From: an uncultured SAR116 cluster alpha proteobacterium
GTDB taxonomy: Bacteria > Pseudomonadota > Alphaproteobacteria > Puniceispirillales > Puniceispirillaceae
Direction: 5' to 3'
NCBI GenBank assembly: GCA_902520575.1
Contig: CABYOG010000007.1
Coordinates: 1-32,211 of the forward strand
Length of the DNA: 32,211 nucleotides
In this document: one piece after another, positions 15,922 through 24,170 of the stretch
Numbering within the stretch: the first letter of the stretch is position 1
How the letters are laid out: every line of letters starts with the position of its first letter
Translations under genes and position numbers: made by a program
The notes under the pieces: generated by a model
What the model saw: the letters and a program-made list of their open reading frames with translations, nothing else
Database searches by the model: none
What the model was told of the DNA's origin: nothing

Positions 15922-15958
15922 CATCAAAACAGCCTGCTAAATGCAGGCTGTTTTGATG
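15922..15958 (+). terminator. Perfect 16-bp hairpin between binding-protein and ATPase genes
   Basis: Positions 15922-15937 pair perfectly with 15943-15958 around a 5-base loop (taaat). The stem includes AAAACAGCCTGC/GCAGGCTGTTTT. No T tail follows, so it is more likely a partial terminator or an RNA-stabilising element that keeps the binding protein more abundant than the ATPase and permease. It ends two bases before the first ATPase ATG, so it may also hide that gene's ribosome site. Confidence 0.75.
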
Positions 15959-15960
15959 GA

Positions 15961-16776
15961 ATGGCTGGTCTCATGACGGTTCAGAAAAATACAGGCCTCA
16001 TTCGGATTGAAAACGTGTCTCACACGTTCAACACAGATACAGGCGCTCTTCCAGTACTTGACAATTTAACACTCAGTGTGCCCAAAAATGGGTTTACAGC
16101 AATTGTTGGGCCTTCCGGTTGCGGTAAATCAACAGTGACACGTTTAGTGGCAGGGCTGCTCAAGCCAGATAAAGGCACGGTCTGGTTACAAGGACAGAAA
16201 GTTAATACGCCGCGGGATATTGTTGGGATGGCCTTTCAGAATCCTGTTCTATTAGAATGGCGAACGATATTGCAAAATGTAATGCTCCCCCTGGAGATTG
16301 TGTCAAATGCGTTGAGTTTAGCAGAACGTGAGGCCCGTGCGCAGGATCTTTTGAAACTTGTTGGGTTGTCTGGTTTTGAACACAAGCGGCCGTCCGAATT
16401 ATCTGGCGGCATGCGACAACGTGCATCTTTATGCCGCGCCCTTGTGCATAGGCCTGAAGTGCTTATTCTGGACGAACCTTTTGGTGCTCTTGATGCTTTT
16501 ACCCGTGAAGACCTATGGCAGACGATGCACAGACTTCGTGAGGAAGAACCCTTTACAGGTGTTCTGATCACACATGATTTGCGTGAGTCTATATTTCTTG
16601 CTGATGAGGTTGTGGTGTTATCAGGACGGCCAGCAACTGTTCAACATTGTCAGAAATTAAAGCAGCGGGGACCAAAAAGTCTTGACCAACTCTATACGCC
16701 TGAGGCTATAGAAATTCTGAATATTCTTCGTGAGCAAATAAAAATTGCCCGAAAAGATGAAGAGGACAGATTATGA
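15961..16776 (+). CDS. ABC transporter ATP-binding protein (SsuB/TauB/ThiZ-like)
   Basis: A 271-residue nucleotide-binding subunit that powers the importer encoded on either side. Walker A GPSGCGKST is at 50-58, the Q-loop near AFQNPVLLEW (91-100), signature LSGGMRQR at 147-154 and Walker B ending LILDEPFGALD with D171 and E172. The H-loop appears as LITHDLRES. The start could be the ATG at 15961 or the one at 15973; neither has a strong ribosome site, and the upstream hairpin crowds the first. The stop overlaps the permease start as ATGA, so translation is coupled. Confidence 0.94.
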   Translation: MAGLMTVQKNTGLIRIENVSHTFNTDTGALPVLDNLTLSVPKNGFTAIVGPSGCGKSTVTRLVAGLLKPDKGTVWLQGQKVNTPRDIVGMAFQNPVLLEWRTILQNVMLPLEIVSNALSLAEREARAQDLLKLVGLSGFEHKRPSELSGGMRQRASLCRALVHRPEVLILDEPFGALDAFTREDLWQTMHRLREEEPFTGVLITHDLRESIFLADEVVVLSGRPATVQHCQKLKQRGPKSLDQLYTPEAIEILNILREQIKIARKDEEDRL

Positions 16777-17528
16777 GACAGTTGGCTGTTCCCTTATTTG
16801 CTATCATACTCTTTCTTTTGTTTTGGGAAATGCTTGTATGGGCAAATGGTTGGCCCAATTACAAAATGGCCTCCCCCAGTGACCTTTGGCCTGCCTTTTG
16901 GCGTTTCAAATGGCTTTTCTTTACCTTTGGGTGGGAAACCTTATGGCGAACCGTACTAGGGTTAATTATTGCCATAATAGTCGGTGTTTTACTGGGCATG
17001 GTTATGGGATTTTCAAAGGTTGTCCGGGAGGGACTTTATCCTCTTCTTGTTGGTTTTAATGCTATTCCTAAAGCAACTGTTGTCCCAATTGTTGCTCTAA
17101 TGTTTGTTGGGCAGCATGATCTGAATACGGTTCTGATCGCCTTTATGATTTCATTTTTTCCAATTGCTGTTTCAGTATCTATTGGCCTCTCTACATTAGA
17201 GCCAGAATATCGTGATATTCTGCGCGCTCTTGGGGCTTCAAAATTTAAAATTTTCTGGAAAATTGCACTGCCTAAAACACTTCCAGAATTTTTTGGAGCA
17301 TTGAAAGTTGCTGTCACCCTTGCTTTTATTGGCACCAACTTAATGGAAATTGTATCCCCTCACGGCAGAGGCTTAGGCGCTCTATTTGACAGTGGAAAAA
17401 CTAATTCAGATTATCCGCTTATGTTTGCGGTTCTGATTGCCTTAGCAGTTTTAGGGATAGCACTCTATTATGTTGTCGTCTTTTTAGAACGTATATTTGC
17501 AGGATGGGCAGAACGTCAGGCTGACTAA
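16773..17528 (+). CDS. ABC transporter permease (SsuC/TauC-like)
   Basis: A 251-residue inner-membrane permease with about six hydrophobic segments. The cytoplasmic EAA loop, which contacts the ATPase, reads EYRDILRALGASKFKIFWK near residue 147. Overlap of four bases (ATGA) with the ATPase gene and shared family type with the binding protein show that the three form one importer. Its stop lies only two bases from the stop of the convergent xdhC gene, leaving no space for a dedicated terminator. The likely cargo is a nitrogen-rich heterocycle, by context only. Confidence 0.93.
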   Translation: MRQLAVPLFAIILFLLFWEMLVWANGWPNYKMASPSDLWPAFWRFKWLFFTFGWETLWRTVLGLIIAIIVGVLLGMVMGFSKVVREGLYPLLVGFNAIPKATVVPIVALMFVGQHDLNTVLIAFMISFFPIAVSVSIGLSTLEPEYRDILRALGASKFKIFWKIALPKTLPEFFGALKVAVTLAFIGTNLMEIVSPHGRGLGALFDSGKTNSDYPLMFAVLIALAVLGIALYYVVVFLERIFAGWAERQAD

Positions 17529-17530
17529 TC

Positions 17531-18442
17531 TCAAGATATCAGCCAGTTGGAAAGTTGTGCTGTAACTGATAAAGCAACTTGAATAGGCTTTTTACCACTT
17601 ATTTCAGGCAGCCCAATTGGACAGGTAAGCTTGTCAACTGCATCAGAATTTACACCTGCATCTCTCAGACGTTTGTTGAACCGCGCTGCCTTGGTTTCTG
17701 ACCCTATCAAGGCACATCTGGCAAAATTGCCGCAACTTAATACTGCAGAGACAATTTCAAAATCAAGCTGATGGGAATAAGTCATTATAAGATGTATAGC
17801 TTCACTTGGTGCGCCTTGTGCAATGTTCTCTGGATGACGAGCAGGCAGTTTGGTCACCCCCTCAGCAATGTCTTTCGGAAATCGTTCATCATCTGTATCT
17901 ACCCAGTAAATCTGGCAGGGCAGGTGACGGGCAATTTGAACAACAGCCCTACCAACATGACCTGCACCATATAAAAATACAGGCTGCTGATGCGCGCCTA
18001 AGGGCAGACACAGCATCTCTTCAGATGGATGTATTGCAATTATTGGGTTGTCTTGTACAGTGGCTGGATGCAGGCTGTAACCCTGTTTCTGTGCTGCAAG
18101 CTGCGCCAAAACGGATTGGCTGCTCGGCCCATACCATTCAAACATTAGCTTGACATGACCGCCGCAGCACTGGCCAAGCGCTGGCCCGAGAGGATAGGAT
18201 CTCACTTCGCGCGCAAAAGCTGTTTCCGGTATATCCTTCCGGGCAGTTTTGATGGCTTGAAACTCGAGCTCACCGCCTCCAATACTGCCATCAATATGGT
18301 TCTTATATACCAGCATGGCTGCCCCAGCTTCACGTGGTGCAGAACCCTTTGCTTCGCAAACAGCAACCAGACAGACATAGCCCTCGTCAAGCTTCGCTAA
18401 CGCTGCCTGCGCCCAATTCTGCAAAACAGTGCCAATTTTCAT
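17531..18442 (-). CDS. xdhC: Xanthine dehydrogenase accessory protein XdhC
   Basis: A 303-residue chaperone that receives the molybdenum cofactor, aids its sulfuration and delivers it into the XdhB subunit; it is not part of the final enzyme. The N-terminal XdhC/CoxI domain has AKGSAPREAGAAMLV near 31-45 and DGSIGGGELE near 51-60. A cysteine pair lies in LGQCCGGHV (about 91-94). The C-terminal Rossmann-like domain carries GAGHVGRAV near 158-166. Its start overlaps the end of xdhB by four bases (ATGA), making it the third gene of the xdhABC operon. Confidence 0.95.
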   Translation of the reverse strand: MKIGTVLQNWAQAALAKLDEGYVCLVAVCEAKGSAPREAGAAMLVYKNHIDGSIGGGELEFQAIKTARKDIPETAFAREVRSYPLGPALGQCCGGHVKLMFEWYGPSSQSVLAQLAAQKQGYSLHPATVQDNPIIAIHPSEEMLCLPLGAHQQPVFLYGAGHVGRAVVQIARHLPCQIYWVDTDDERFPKDIAEGVTKLPARHPENIAQGAPSEAIHLIMTYSHQLDFEIVSAVLSCGNFARCALIGSETKAARFNKRLRDAGVNSDAVDKLTCPIGLPEISGKKPIQVALSVTAQLSNWLIS

Positions 18443-20757
18443 AATTTTTGCTGCGCCTGTGCAGCCATCAATAGACGTTCTGCAGTAGCGGGCGCGTGCA
18501 GCTCAGGGTAGCTTTTTGTTGAGCTCAGGCCTCTCAGTGCATCCCCGCAGGCAAGAAAAACAGATATTCCAAGCATGAAAGGAGGCTCACCAACAGCTTT
18601 TGATCTGTGAATGGTCTCTGAACGATTACCGTCCCCTTCATAAAGATTGATGTTGAGAAGATAAGGTCTGTCTGAACAAGCTGGAATTTTATAGGTGGAT
18701 GGCGCATGCGTCAGCAACGCCCCATCCTGTCCGTAGACAAGTTCCTCAGTGGTCAGCCAGCCAGCGCCTTGAACAAACCCGCCTTCAATTTGGCCCTTAT
18801 CAAGCGCTGGATTAATGGAATGCCCAGCATCATGAAGAATATCTGTGCGTAGGATTCGAGATTCACCTGTTAGCCTGTCAATCGCCACCTCACATAATGC
18901 GGCACCATAAGCAAAATAATAATAGGGTGAGCCGGTCAGGCTGGCATCATCCCAATGGATATCAGGTGTAGCATAAAAGCCTGTTGCAGAGAGTGAGACC
19001 CGTCCCTCATAACATAATTCGACGGCTTTAGAAAAAGATAGATATTCACCAGAAGGCAGGTTGACCTGTCTATCCTGAAAAGTAATCCTATCCGCTTCAC
19101 ACTGATAAAGCTCAGCTAGATGTGCGGTCATGCGCTGTTTGATTGCATCAGCTGCGCGTGCAGCAGCCATCCCGTTCAGGTCAGTTCCGGATGAAGCCGC
19201 TGTGGCAGATGTGTTTGGCACTTTGCCTGTAGTTGTGGCTGAAATTCGGATATCTTCATGCGCTAGCCCAAACACATCAGCTACAATTTGGATGATCTTT
19301 GTATGCAGCCCTTGGCCCATCTCAGTACCGCCATGATTTAGGTGCACTGAGCCATCTGAATAGACATGAACAAGAGCGCCAGCTTGATTCAACATGGTTC
19401 TGTTAAAGGAGATTCCAAATTTAACTGGAGCAAACCCTAGGCCACGCCTTAGCACCGGATTAGTCTGGTTGTAGGTGTCGATCTGTTGTCGTCTGTTTTG
19501 ATAATCAGCGGTTTTTAACAGCTGTTTTGTTATCTTTCCAAGCAACCCATCTTTGACAATCTGGCCATAGGGTGTGCAGCACGGCGTGCCAGCTTCATAA
19601 TCAGGATAGTAATTCAGCTGTCTGAGGGCGATTGGGTCCATGTTCAGATGAGTAGCTATTTTATCCATGATCTGTTCGATACCGATCATGCCCTGTGGGC
19701 CGCCAAATCCCCTAAATGCTGTATTTGAAGGGGTATGTGTCTTGCATAAATGGGCGGTAATGCGGGTGTGAGGGATGGTGTAAGCATTTTCAGCGTGTGT
19801 CATCGCCCGGATGGCAATAGCCTTTGACAGATCATAAGACATTCCACATCGCAGATACTGGTCGATAATTAGCGCAATCAATCGTCCATCCTGATCAAAG
19901 CCAACTTTATAGACCAACTTGATATCATGGCGCTTACCTGTAACCCGCATGTCATCATCTCGGTCATAGACAAGGCGGGCTGGGCGCCCTGTTTTATGAG
20001 CAGCAAGCGCAGCAATGCAGGCGGTTAGATTGCTCTGGCTTTCCTTGCCGCCAAAGCCTCCGCCCATCCGTCTGACATCAACCTGAATATCACTATAAGT
20101 TAGCCCCAACATGCCAGCAACCTTATGCTGAATTTCACTTGGATGCTGTGTAGATACAAATAATTGAATGCCTCCATTTTCATCTGCCTGGGCAATGGCG
20201 GCCTGGCCTTCCAGATAAAAATGCTCTTGCCCACCGGCATACAGCTCTCCTGCCAGCTGGCAAGGGGCTGCCGCATAGGCATTTTCTACCTGTCCGGATG
20301 ATAGAGTTAGTGGTTTTTCAAGAAAACTTTCCTGCTCAATAGCTGCATCGATGCTTAAGATAGGGGCAAGCGGTGTAATTTTAGTCTTCACCTGTTCTAC
20401 TGCGTCTCTGGCTTGTGCTCGTGTATCAGCAACTACCGCGAATAGCGTCTGTCCATGATACATAATCTCATTTTTGGCAAATATAGGGTCATCACCCTTT
20501 ACCGGGCTGCAGTCGTTTTTTTTGGGAATATCGGCTGCTGTAAGCACCGCCCGTACACCTGGCATGCGCAAAGCAGTTTCAGTATCAATTGAGATTAGCC
20601 GGCCATGCGCAACATCACTTAACCCAAGTGCAATATGCACAGAGTTTTCTGGTAAGGCCATATCATCTACATAGCGAGCTTGCCCAGTGACATGAAGGTT
20701 GGCACTTTCGTGGCGTAGGGCTGCGTGGACTTGCGTGGTTTGTGCAGGCGAAGTCAT
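18439..20757 (-). CDS. xdhB: Xanthine dehydrogenase, molybdopterin-binding subunit
   Basis: A 772-residue large catalytic subunit that hydroxylates hypoxanthine to xanthine and xanthine to urate at the molybdenum centre. It includes the a/b hammerhead domain at the N-terminus, the GGFGGKES molybdopterin-contacting block, FRGFGGPQG with the substrate-binding arginine, and E724 in GEPPFMLG, equivalent to the catalytic glutamate of bovine and Rhodobacter XDH. The frame extends upstream to 20865, but the ATG at 20757 overlaps the xdhA stop as ATGA and gives the family-length protein starting [18 protein letters not shown]. The substrate range is inferred from the surrounding urate-degradation genes. 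Confidence 0.95.
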   Translation of the reverse strand: MTSPAQTTQVHAALRHESANLHVTGQARYVDDMALPENSVHIALGLSDVAHGRLISIDTETALRMPGVRAVLTAADIPKKNDCSPVKGDDPIFAKNEIMYHGQTLFAVVADTRAQARDAVEQVKTKITPLAPILSIDAAIEQESFLEKPLTLSSGQVENAYAAAPCQLAGELYAGGQEHFYLEGQAAIAQADENGGIQLFVSTQHPSEIQHKVAGMLGLTYSDIQVDVRRMGGGFGGKESQSNLTACIAALAAHKTGRPARLVYDRDDDMRVTGKRHDIKLVYKVGFDQDGRLIALIIDQYLRCGMSYDLSKAIAIRAMTHAENAYTIPHTRITAHLCKTHTPSNTAFRGFGGPQGMIGIEQIMDKIATHLNMDPIALRQLNYYPDYEAGTPCCTPYGQIVKDGLLGKITKQLLKTADYQNRRQQIDTYNQTNPVLRRGLGFAPVKFGISFNRTMLNQAGALVHVYSDGSVHLNHGGTEMGQGLHTKIIQIVADVFGLAHEDIRISATTTGKVPNTSATAASSGTDLNGMAAARAADAIKQRMTAHLAELYQCEADRITFQDRQVNLPSGEYLSFSKAVELCYEGRVSLSATGFYATPDIHWDDASLTGSPYYYFAYGAALCEVAIDRLTGESRILRTDILHDAGHSINPALDKGQIEGGFVQGAGWLTTEELVYGQDGALLTHAPSTYKIPACSDRPYLLNINLYEGDGNRSETIHRSKAVGEPPFMLGISVFLACGDALRGLSSTKSYPELHAPATAERLLMAAQAQQKL

Positions 20758-22289
20758 TGTCTGGCCTCGCTGGAGGCGGTGCTGCACAAGAGGGACAACC
20801 CTGCCGATTCTAGTCCCTCTCCGGCCAGCCTTACAGGCTTGTCTGCTATCATTTCCAAACGGCATTTCTGTAAGAGATTGCGGGCGCTAAGCAATCGATA
20901 CGCTGCTGAGGCTCTGACATCACTTATCGGGGTGAAATCATCTGCCAGGGCTGAATCGATTGCAGGTTCATTTATCTTGTCTGGCTCCAAAGCCTGTCCA
21001 ACAAGAGCTGCTTCAAGTGAGCGGGCGCGTTGCGGAACACCGGCCATGCCCCCAAAGGCTATTCGTGCAGCTGTAATCTTGCCGTCCTCTATTTTCAGAG
21101 CAAAAGCTCCCATTACGGCTGAAATGTCTTGGTCAAACCTACGGGAAAGTTTGTAACAATTGAATTTCCAATTCGTTGATAATTTTGGAATAAACAGGCC
21201 ATCCACCCATTCACTTTGTTGCCGGTCCTGCTGACCGTAAGACAAAAAGAAATTTTCTAGTTTCAGCCTTCGCTCTTCTTTTCCACGTCGAAGAAGCAGG
21301 TCGGTATCCAGAGCGATGAAGGCAGGTGCCAGGTCACCAATTGGAGAGCCATTGGCAATATTGCCGCCTACCGTGCCACTTGCCCTCACTTGGACTGAAC
21401 CAAAACGTCGCCATAATTCCTTTAAAGATGGAAAATGTGCCGCCAGAAAATCAGCTGCTTTATGATGTGTAGCGGCGGCGCCAATATAAAAGCCGTCCTT
21501 TTGCTCTGTTACATCATCCAGCCCATCCACATCCTGAACAGATATAAATGCAGGCAATTTCCTATTTTGCTTAGTGATCCATAAGCCAATATCTGTTGCC
21601 CCGGCAATAATCTGTGCCTCAGGCTGTTCTATATAGGCCTGCGCGAAACTATTTTTTGAGCAAGGAGCTATATAGGAGGCCCCCTCTGCCGCATAGACCA
21701 GCTCCGGCATAGCCTCGCACGACTTTAAATACGCTTTTTCTTTATCTAGTCGAACTGTTTCCCATTCAGCAAGAGGTTGTCCTGCCAGTGATTGGCCAGC
21801 TTTAATAATCGGGCCATATCCAGTACAGCGACAAAGATTTCCTGCAAGCAAATCATCAAGGTCAGAGGCACTAAAAGAAGATCTGTTTAGCCAGCCTCCA
21901 TATAAAGACATCACAAACCCTGGGGTGCAGAACCCGCATTGCGAGCCGTGATGGTCTACCATCGCCTGTTGAACTGGGTGTAGCGGCCCATCTTCCTTTG
22001 CAACACCCTCAACTGTTCGGATGACAGATTTATCAGCCATTGGGAGCAACAGTATGCAAGCGTTCATAGGTTGCCAAACTATCTGGCCTGCTTTCAACCG
22101 CCCCACCAAAATCGTGCAAGCCCCGCAATCACCTTCAGCACAACCTTCTTTTGTACCGGTCAGGCTATGCGGACCGCGCAGCAATTGCAGTAGGGTTGTA
22201 TCAGGGCGGAGACTTTCGATCTCATGCGCCTGTCCGTTGAGCATAAAATGAATTGGCCGGTATTTTTGCGGGCCTAACGCAGCTGACAT
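20754..22289 (-). CDS. xdhA: Xanthine dehydrogenase, FeS/FAD subunit
   Basis: A 511-residue small subunit that carries electrons from the molybdenum centre through two [2Fe-2S] clusters to FAD and NAD+. The plant-type cluster cysteines are C50, C55, C58 (CAEGDCGAC) and C78; the second cluster uses C118, C121, C153 and C155 (CGFC and CRC). All eight are present. The FAD domain follows with [10 protein letters not shown] near 228-237 and [13 protein letters not shown] around 308-320. GAGGT lies five bases before the ATG at 22289. It is the first gene of the xdhABC operon, transcribed leftwards from the 570-bp intergenic region. Confidence 0.95.
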   Translation of the reverse strand: MSAALGPQKYRPIHFMLNGQAHEIESLRPDTTLLQLLRGPHSLTGTKEGCAEGDCGACTILVGRLKAGQIVWQPMNACILLLPMADKSVIRTVEGVAKEDGPLHPVQQAMVDHHGSQCGFCTPGFVMSLYGGWLNRSSFSASDLDDLLAGNLCRCTGYGPIIKAGQSLAGQPLAEWETVRLDKEKAYLKSCEAMPELVYAAEGASYIAPCSKNSFAQAYIEQPEAQIIAGATDIGLWITKQNRKLPAFISVQDVDGLDDVTEQKDGFYIGAAATHHKAADFLAAHFPSLKELWRRFGSVQVRASGTVGGNIANGSPIGDLAPAFIALDTDLLLRRGKEERRLKLENFFLSYGQQDRQQSEWVDGLFIPKLSTNWKFNCYKLSRRFDQDISAVMGAFALKIEDGKITAARIAFGGMAGVPQRARSLEAALVGQALEPDKINEPAIDSALADDFTPISDVRASAAYRLLSARNLLQKCRLEMIADKPVRLAGEGLESAGLSLLCSTASSEARQ

Positions 22290-22392
22290 AAATTACCTCG
22301 TTGCTGTTGCGCACATGCAAAAGCTCTCCATCACCAACGGTATCAAAACCATAGATGCAATCAAGCTGTTTTGGTTTGAGCAGTCAACAAAT

Positions 22393-22412
22393 CCCGAATT
22401 GTAAAATTCGGG
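22393..22412. promoter_or_regulatory. Palindrome upstream of xdhABC (operator candidate)
   Basis: CCCGAATT-gtaa-AATTCGGG is a perfect 8-bp inverted repeat with a 4-base spacer, about 104 bp upstream of the xdhA ATG and directly upstream of a TTGACT -35-like hexamer read on the minus strand. That is a plausible position for an activator or repressor of purine degradation. No regulator gene is in the window to pair with it. Confidence 0.4.
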
Positions 22413-22748
22413 TTCAGGACTTGTCTCATTTCTCCGCCATTTTACACTCGCGTCTTCGACATTAATAAAAAATGGCTTCTAAGTTAATTTTCCTGATTAA
22501 GTGAGCCTGACCTATGCATCACTTGATTTCTTGCAATCATTTTTTTCTTTTCGAATCTGTATTTTTCCTGTTGGATAAGTAATGGCGAAGGGGTTGATGC
22601 TTGAACGACAAGGAGCGCACTGCTTCTGCGGTCGATGAGTTGGTCTATGATTATAGTGAAATGATAGGATACATTCTTGAATGAATCTCCTGTTTATACT
22701 TCAGAAAACTTGCCTTCAGCACACAGCATTTAATGATTGGCAAGCGAA

Positions 22749-22775
22749 TATTTCGTCATGATGTTATTTCATCAT
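22749..22775. promoter_or_regulatory. Operator candidate upstream of the catabolic cluster (site 1)
   Basis: ATGATG-ttattt-CATCAT (22758-22775) is a perfect inverted repeat, and TATTTC(G/A)TCAT occurs twice as a direct repeat 16 bp apart (22749-22759 and 22765-22775). It lies about 85 bp before the first gene of the cluster. Nearly the same inverted repeat recurs at 31778-31795 before the LivF gene, which is why I think it binds a shared regulator. Confidence 0.5.
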
Positions 22776-22859
22776 ATTTGCTCTTTCTAGCTTAACACAT
22801 TGCCTGTAAGTTTGAAGTTTACTATCGACAGCTATTTAGGTTGTTGAGGAGGTAAATAG

Positions 22860-23660
22860 ATGGAAGAAAGGCGTAAGCCCGTACTAGTCGAGTTAGCTAA
22901 TATGCTAGCAAATTCATGGCGTAATCCTGGAAACTTGATCAATATTGATTCTTGTTTTTTTCCACTTAATCGAGTAGAGGCCTATTTTGTCCAGGATTGT
23001 ATGTATGAGGAACTCCAACAGGGCGTGGTTGGTTGGAAAGTTGGCGCGACTAGCGCAAGAATGCGTGAGCTTGACGGTCATGAGGATGTAATTCCTGGCC
23101 GCATATTTCAGTCCAGAAGTTATTTTGGAGCGAATCATAACCTGCAAATTAAATATTTTCCCGGTGCTCGAGCCGAGGCTGAATTCGCCTTCCAGCTGAC
23201 TGCCAAACCGCATCTTCGACAGATGCCTTGGACTGCTTCTGAGATGGAAACCATGATGGTGCTTCATCCAGCGATAGAGATTATAGGTAATCGCTTTAAG
23301 CTAGAAGATGCCAAAAAGGCAGAAAATTCGCTTATGACGATTGCAGATAATGGCGGCGGCATGGGTTTTATATTCGGCGATCCCGTAGAAGATTGGCAGG
23401 GGATAGATTACCAACAGCATCTAATTGAACTTACAGTGAGTGATGGCACGCCTGCTGATAATTTTCTCGGGGAAATGCGTTGCGTTCCGGAGCAAGCCGC
23501 CGCCGATCTTGTTAATCATTTGGCATCGCGTGGCTACGAATTGCAGATAGGAGATTTTATCTCTACGGGCGCCGCATCGGTGCCACAATCCTTTTCATCT
23601 GGAGATTATGTACACGCTAATTTTGGTGAGCTTGGCGAAATAAAAGTAACATTCGAATAA
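22860..23660 (+). CDS. FAH-superfamily hydratase/hydrolase (2-oxopent-4-enoate hydratase, MhpD-like)
   Basis: A 266-residue member of the fumarylacetoacetate hydrolase superfamily, nearest in length and motifs to 2-keto-4-pentenoate hydratase and 4-oxalocrotonate decarboxylase. These are Mg-dependent enzymes acting on short 2-oxo dienoic acids. GWKVGATS is at 58-65, the metal-binding EAEFAF at 106-111 (E106, E108), ADNGGG in the middle and GDFISTGAAS near the C-terminus. GAGGAGGT gives a strong ribosome site. No ring-cleavage dioxygenase, aldolase or semialdehyde dehydrogenase of a meta-cleavage pathway is nearby, so the substrate is probably not a classical catechol product. It is the first gene of a ten-gene run. 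Confidence 0.85.
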   Translation: MEERRKPVLVELANMLANSWRNPGNLINIDSCFFPLNRVEAYFVQDCMYEELQQGVVGWKVGATSARMRELDGHEDVIPGRIFQSRSYFGANHNLQIKYFPGARAEAEFAFQLTAKPHLRQMPWTASEMETMMVLHPAIEIIGNRFKLEDAKKAENSLMTIADNGGGMGFIFGDPVEDWQGIDYQQHLIELTVSDGTPADNFLGEMRCVPEQAAADLVNHLASRGYELQIGDFISTGAASVPQSFSSGDYVHANFGELGEIKVTFE

Positions 23661-23689
23661 TCTCAATACAAAGTGGGGATAAAAGTAAA

Positions 23690-24142
23690 ATGGTTGATAT
23701 ACTGGTCATCTTTGGGCCCAACCTGAATTTGCTCGGGACACGTGAACCGGAAATTTATGGTTCAGATAGCATGGCTGATATTTTGAAAGAGCTTGCTGTT
23801 GAAGCTGAGCGGCTCGGCCGGAGTATAGAAATCATACAATCGAATGAAGAGGGAGTTCTCGTAACTGCACTTCAGGAGGCGCGCGATAAAGCCACATCGA
23901 TTCTGTTCAACTTGGCTGCCTATACGCATACTTCGATAGCACTTCGTGATGCGCTGGCAATGTTTGATGGCCCTAAGGTCGAGGTGCATCTATCGAACAA
24001 CGATAGTCGAGAAAAATTCAGGCAGGTGAGCCTCACAGCAGGAGTCAGTGATGGCAGCGTTGTTGGGTTTGGTGCAGATTCCTTTTACTTGGGGCTTAAT
24101 GCTGTGCATCGTCTCTTGCGAAAAAAGAGAGGGCTTGAGTGA
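23690..24142 (+). CDS. Type II 3-dehydroquinate dehydratase-like protein (AroQ family), divergent
   Basis: A 150-residue protein of the dodecameric type II dehydroquinase family, which dehydrates 3-dehydroquinate to 3-dehydroshikimate. Core residues are kept: N11, R18 (GTREPE), Y23, N74, H80 (YTHTS), D87, E98 and H100 (EVHLSN), and R111. Two usually invariant spots differ: the active-site NPGAY loop reads NLAAY, and SNHEG reads SNEEG. Its position inside a catabolic operon rather than near shikimate biosynthesis genes suggests a role with quinate-like or other cyclic polyhydroxy acids, or a changed substrate. It starts 29 bases after the hydratase stop. I would not label it as the housekeeping aroQ. 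Confidence 0.85.
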   Translation: MVDILVIFGPNLNLLGTREPEIYGSDSMADILKELAVEAERLGRSIEIIQSNEEGVLVTALQEARDKATSILFNLAAYTHTSIALRDALAMFDGPKVEVHLSNNDSREKFRQVSLTAGVSDGSVVGFGADSFYLGLNAVHRLLRKKRGLE

Positions 24143-24170
24143 ACTAGCTCGTCCAGAAAGGGAAGATGAC

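Larger units (their letters stand above)
22290..22859. promoter_or_regulatory. 570-bp divergent regulatory region between xdhA and the catabolic cluster
   Basis: This is the longest gap in the window and must hold promoters for both xdhABC (leftward) and the rightward cluster. Facing xdhA, TTGACT on the minus strand near 22381-22386 could be a -35, next to a palindrome at 22393-22412. Facing right, an inverted/direct repeat is at 22749-22775. A 27-codon frame starting with TTG at 22601 and preceded by GAAGGGG ends at 22684; it looks weakly like the start of a GntR-type regulator but is too short to call. GAGGAGGT (22846-22853) is a strong ribosome site for the gene at 22860. Nothing else was recognised. 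Confidence 0.5.

Noticed and set aside
20758..20865. Upstream extension of xdhB
   Set aside because: It lies wholly within the end of xdhA in another frame; the ATGA overlap at 20754-20757 is a standard operon junction.
22391..22420. tRNA-like fragment (GGGTTCAGGACTT after a small stem)
   Set aside because: Only a short stem-loop; no acceptor stem, D-arm or matching anticodon arm can be folded around it.
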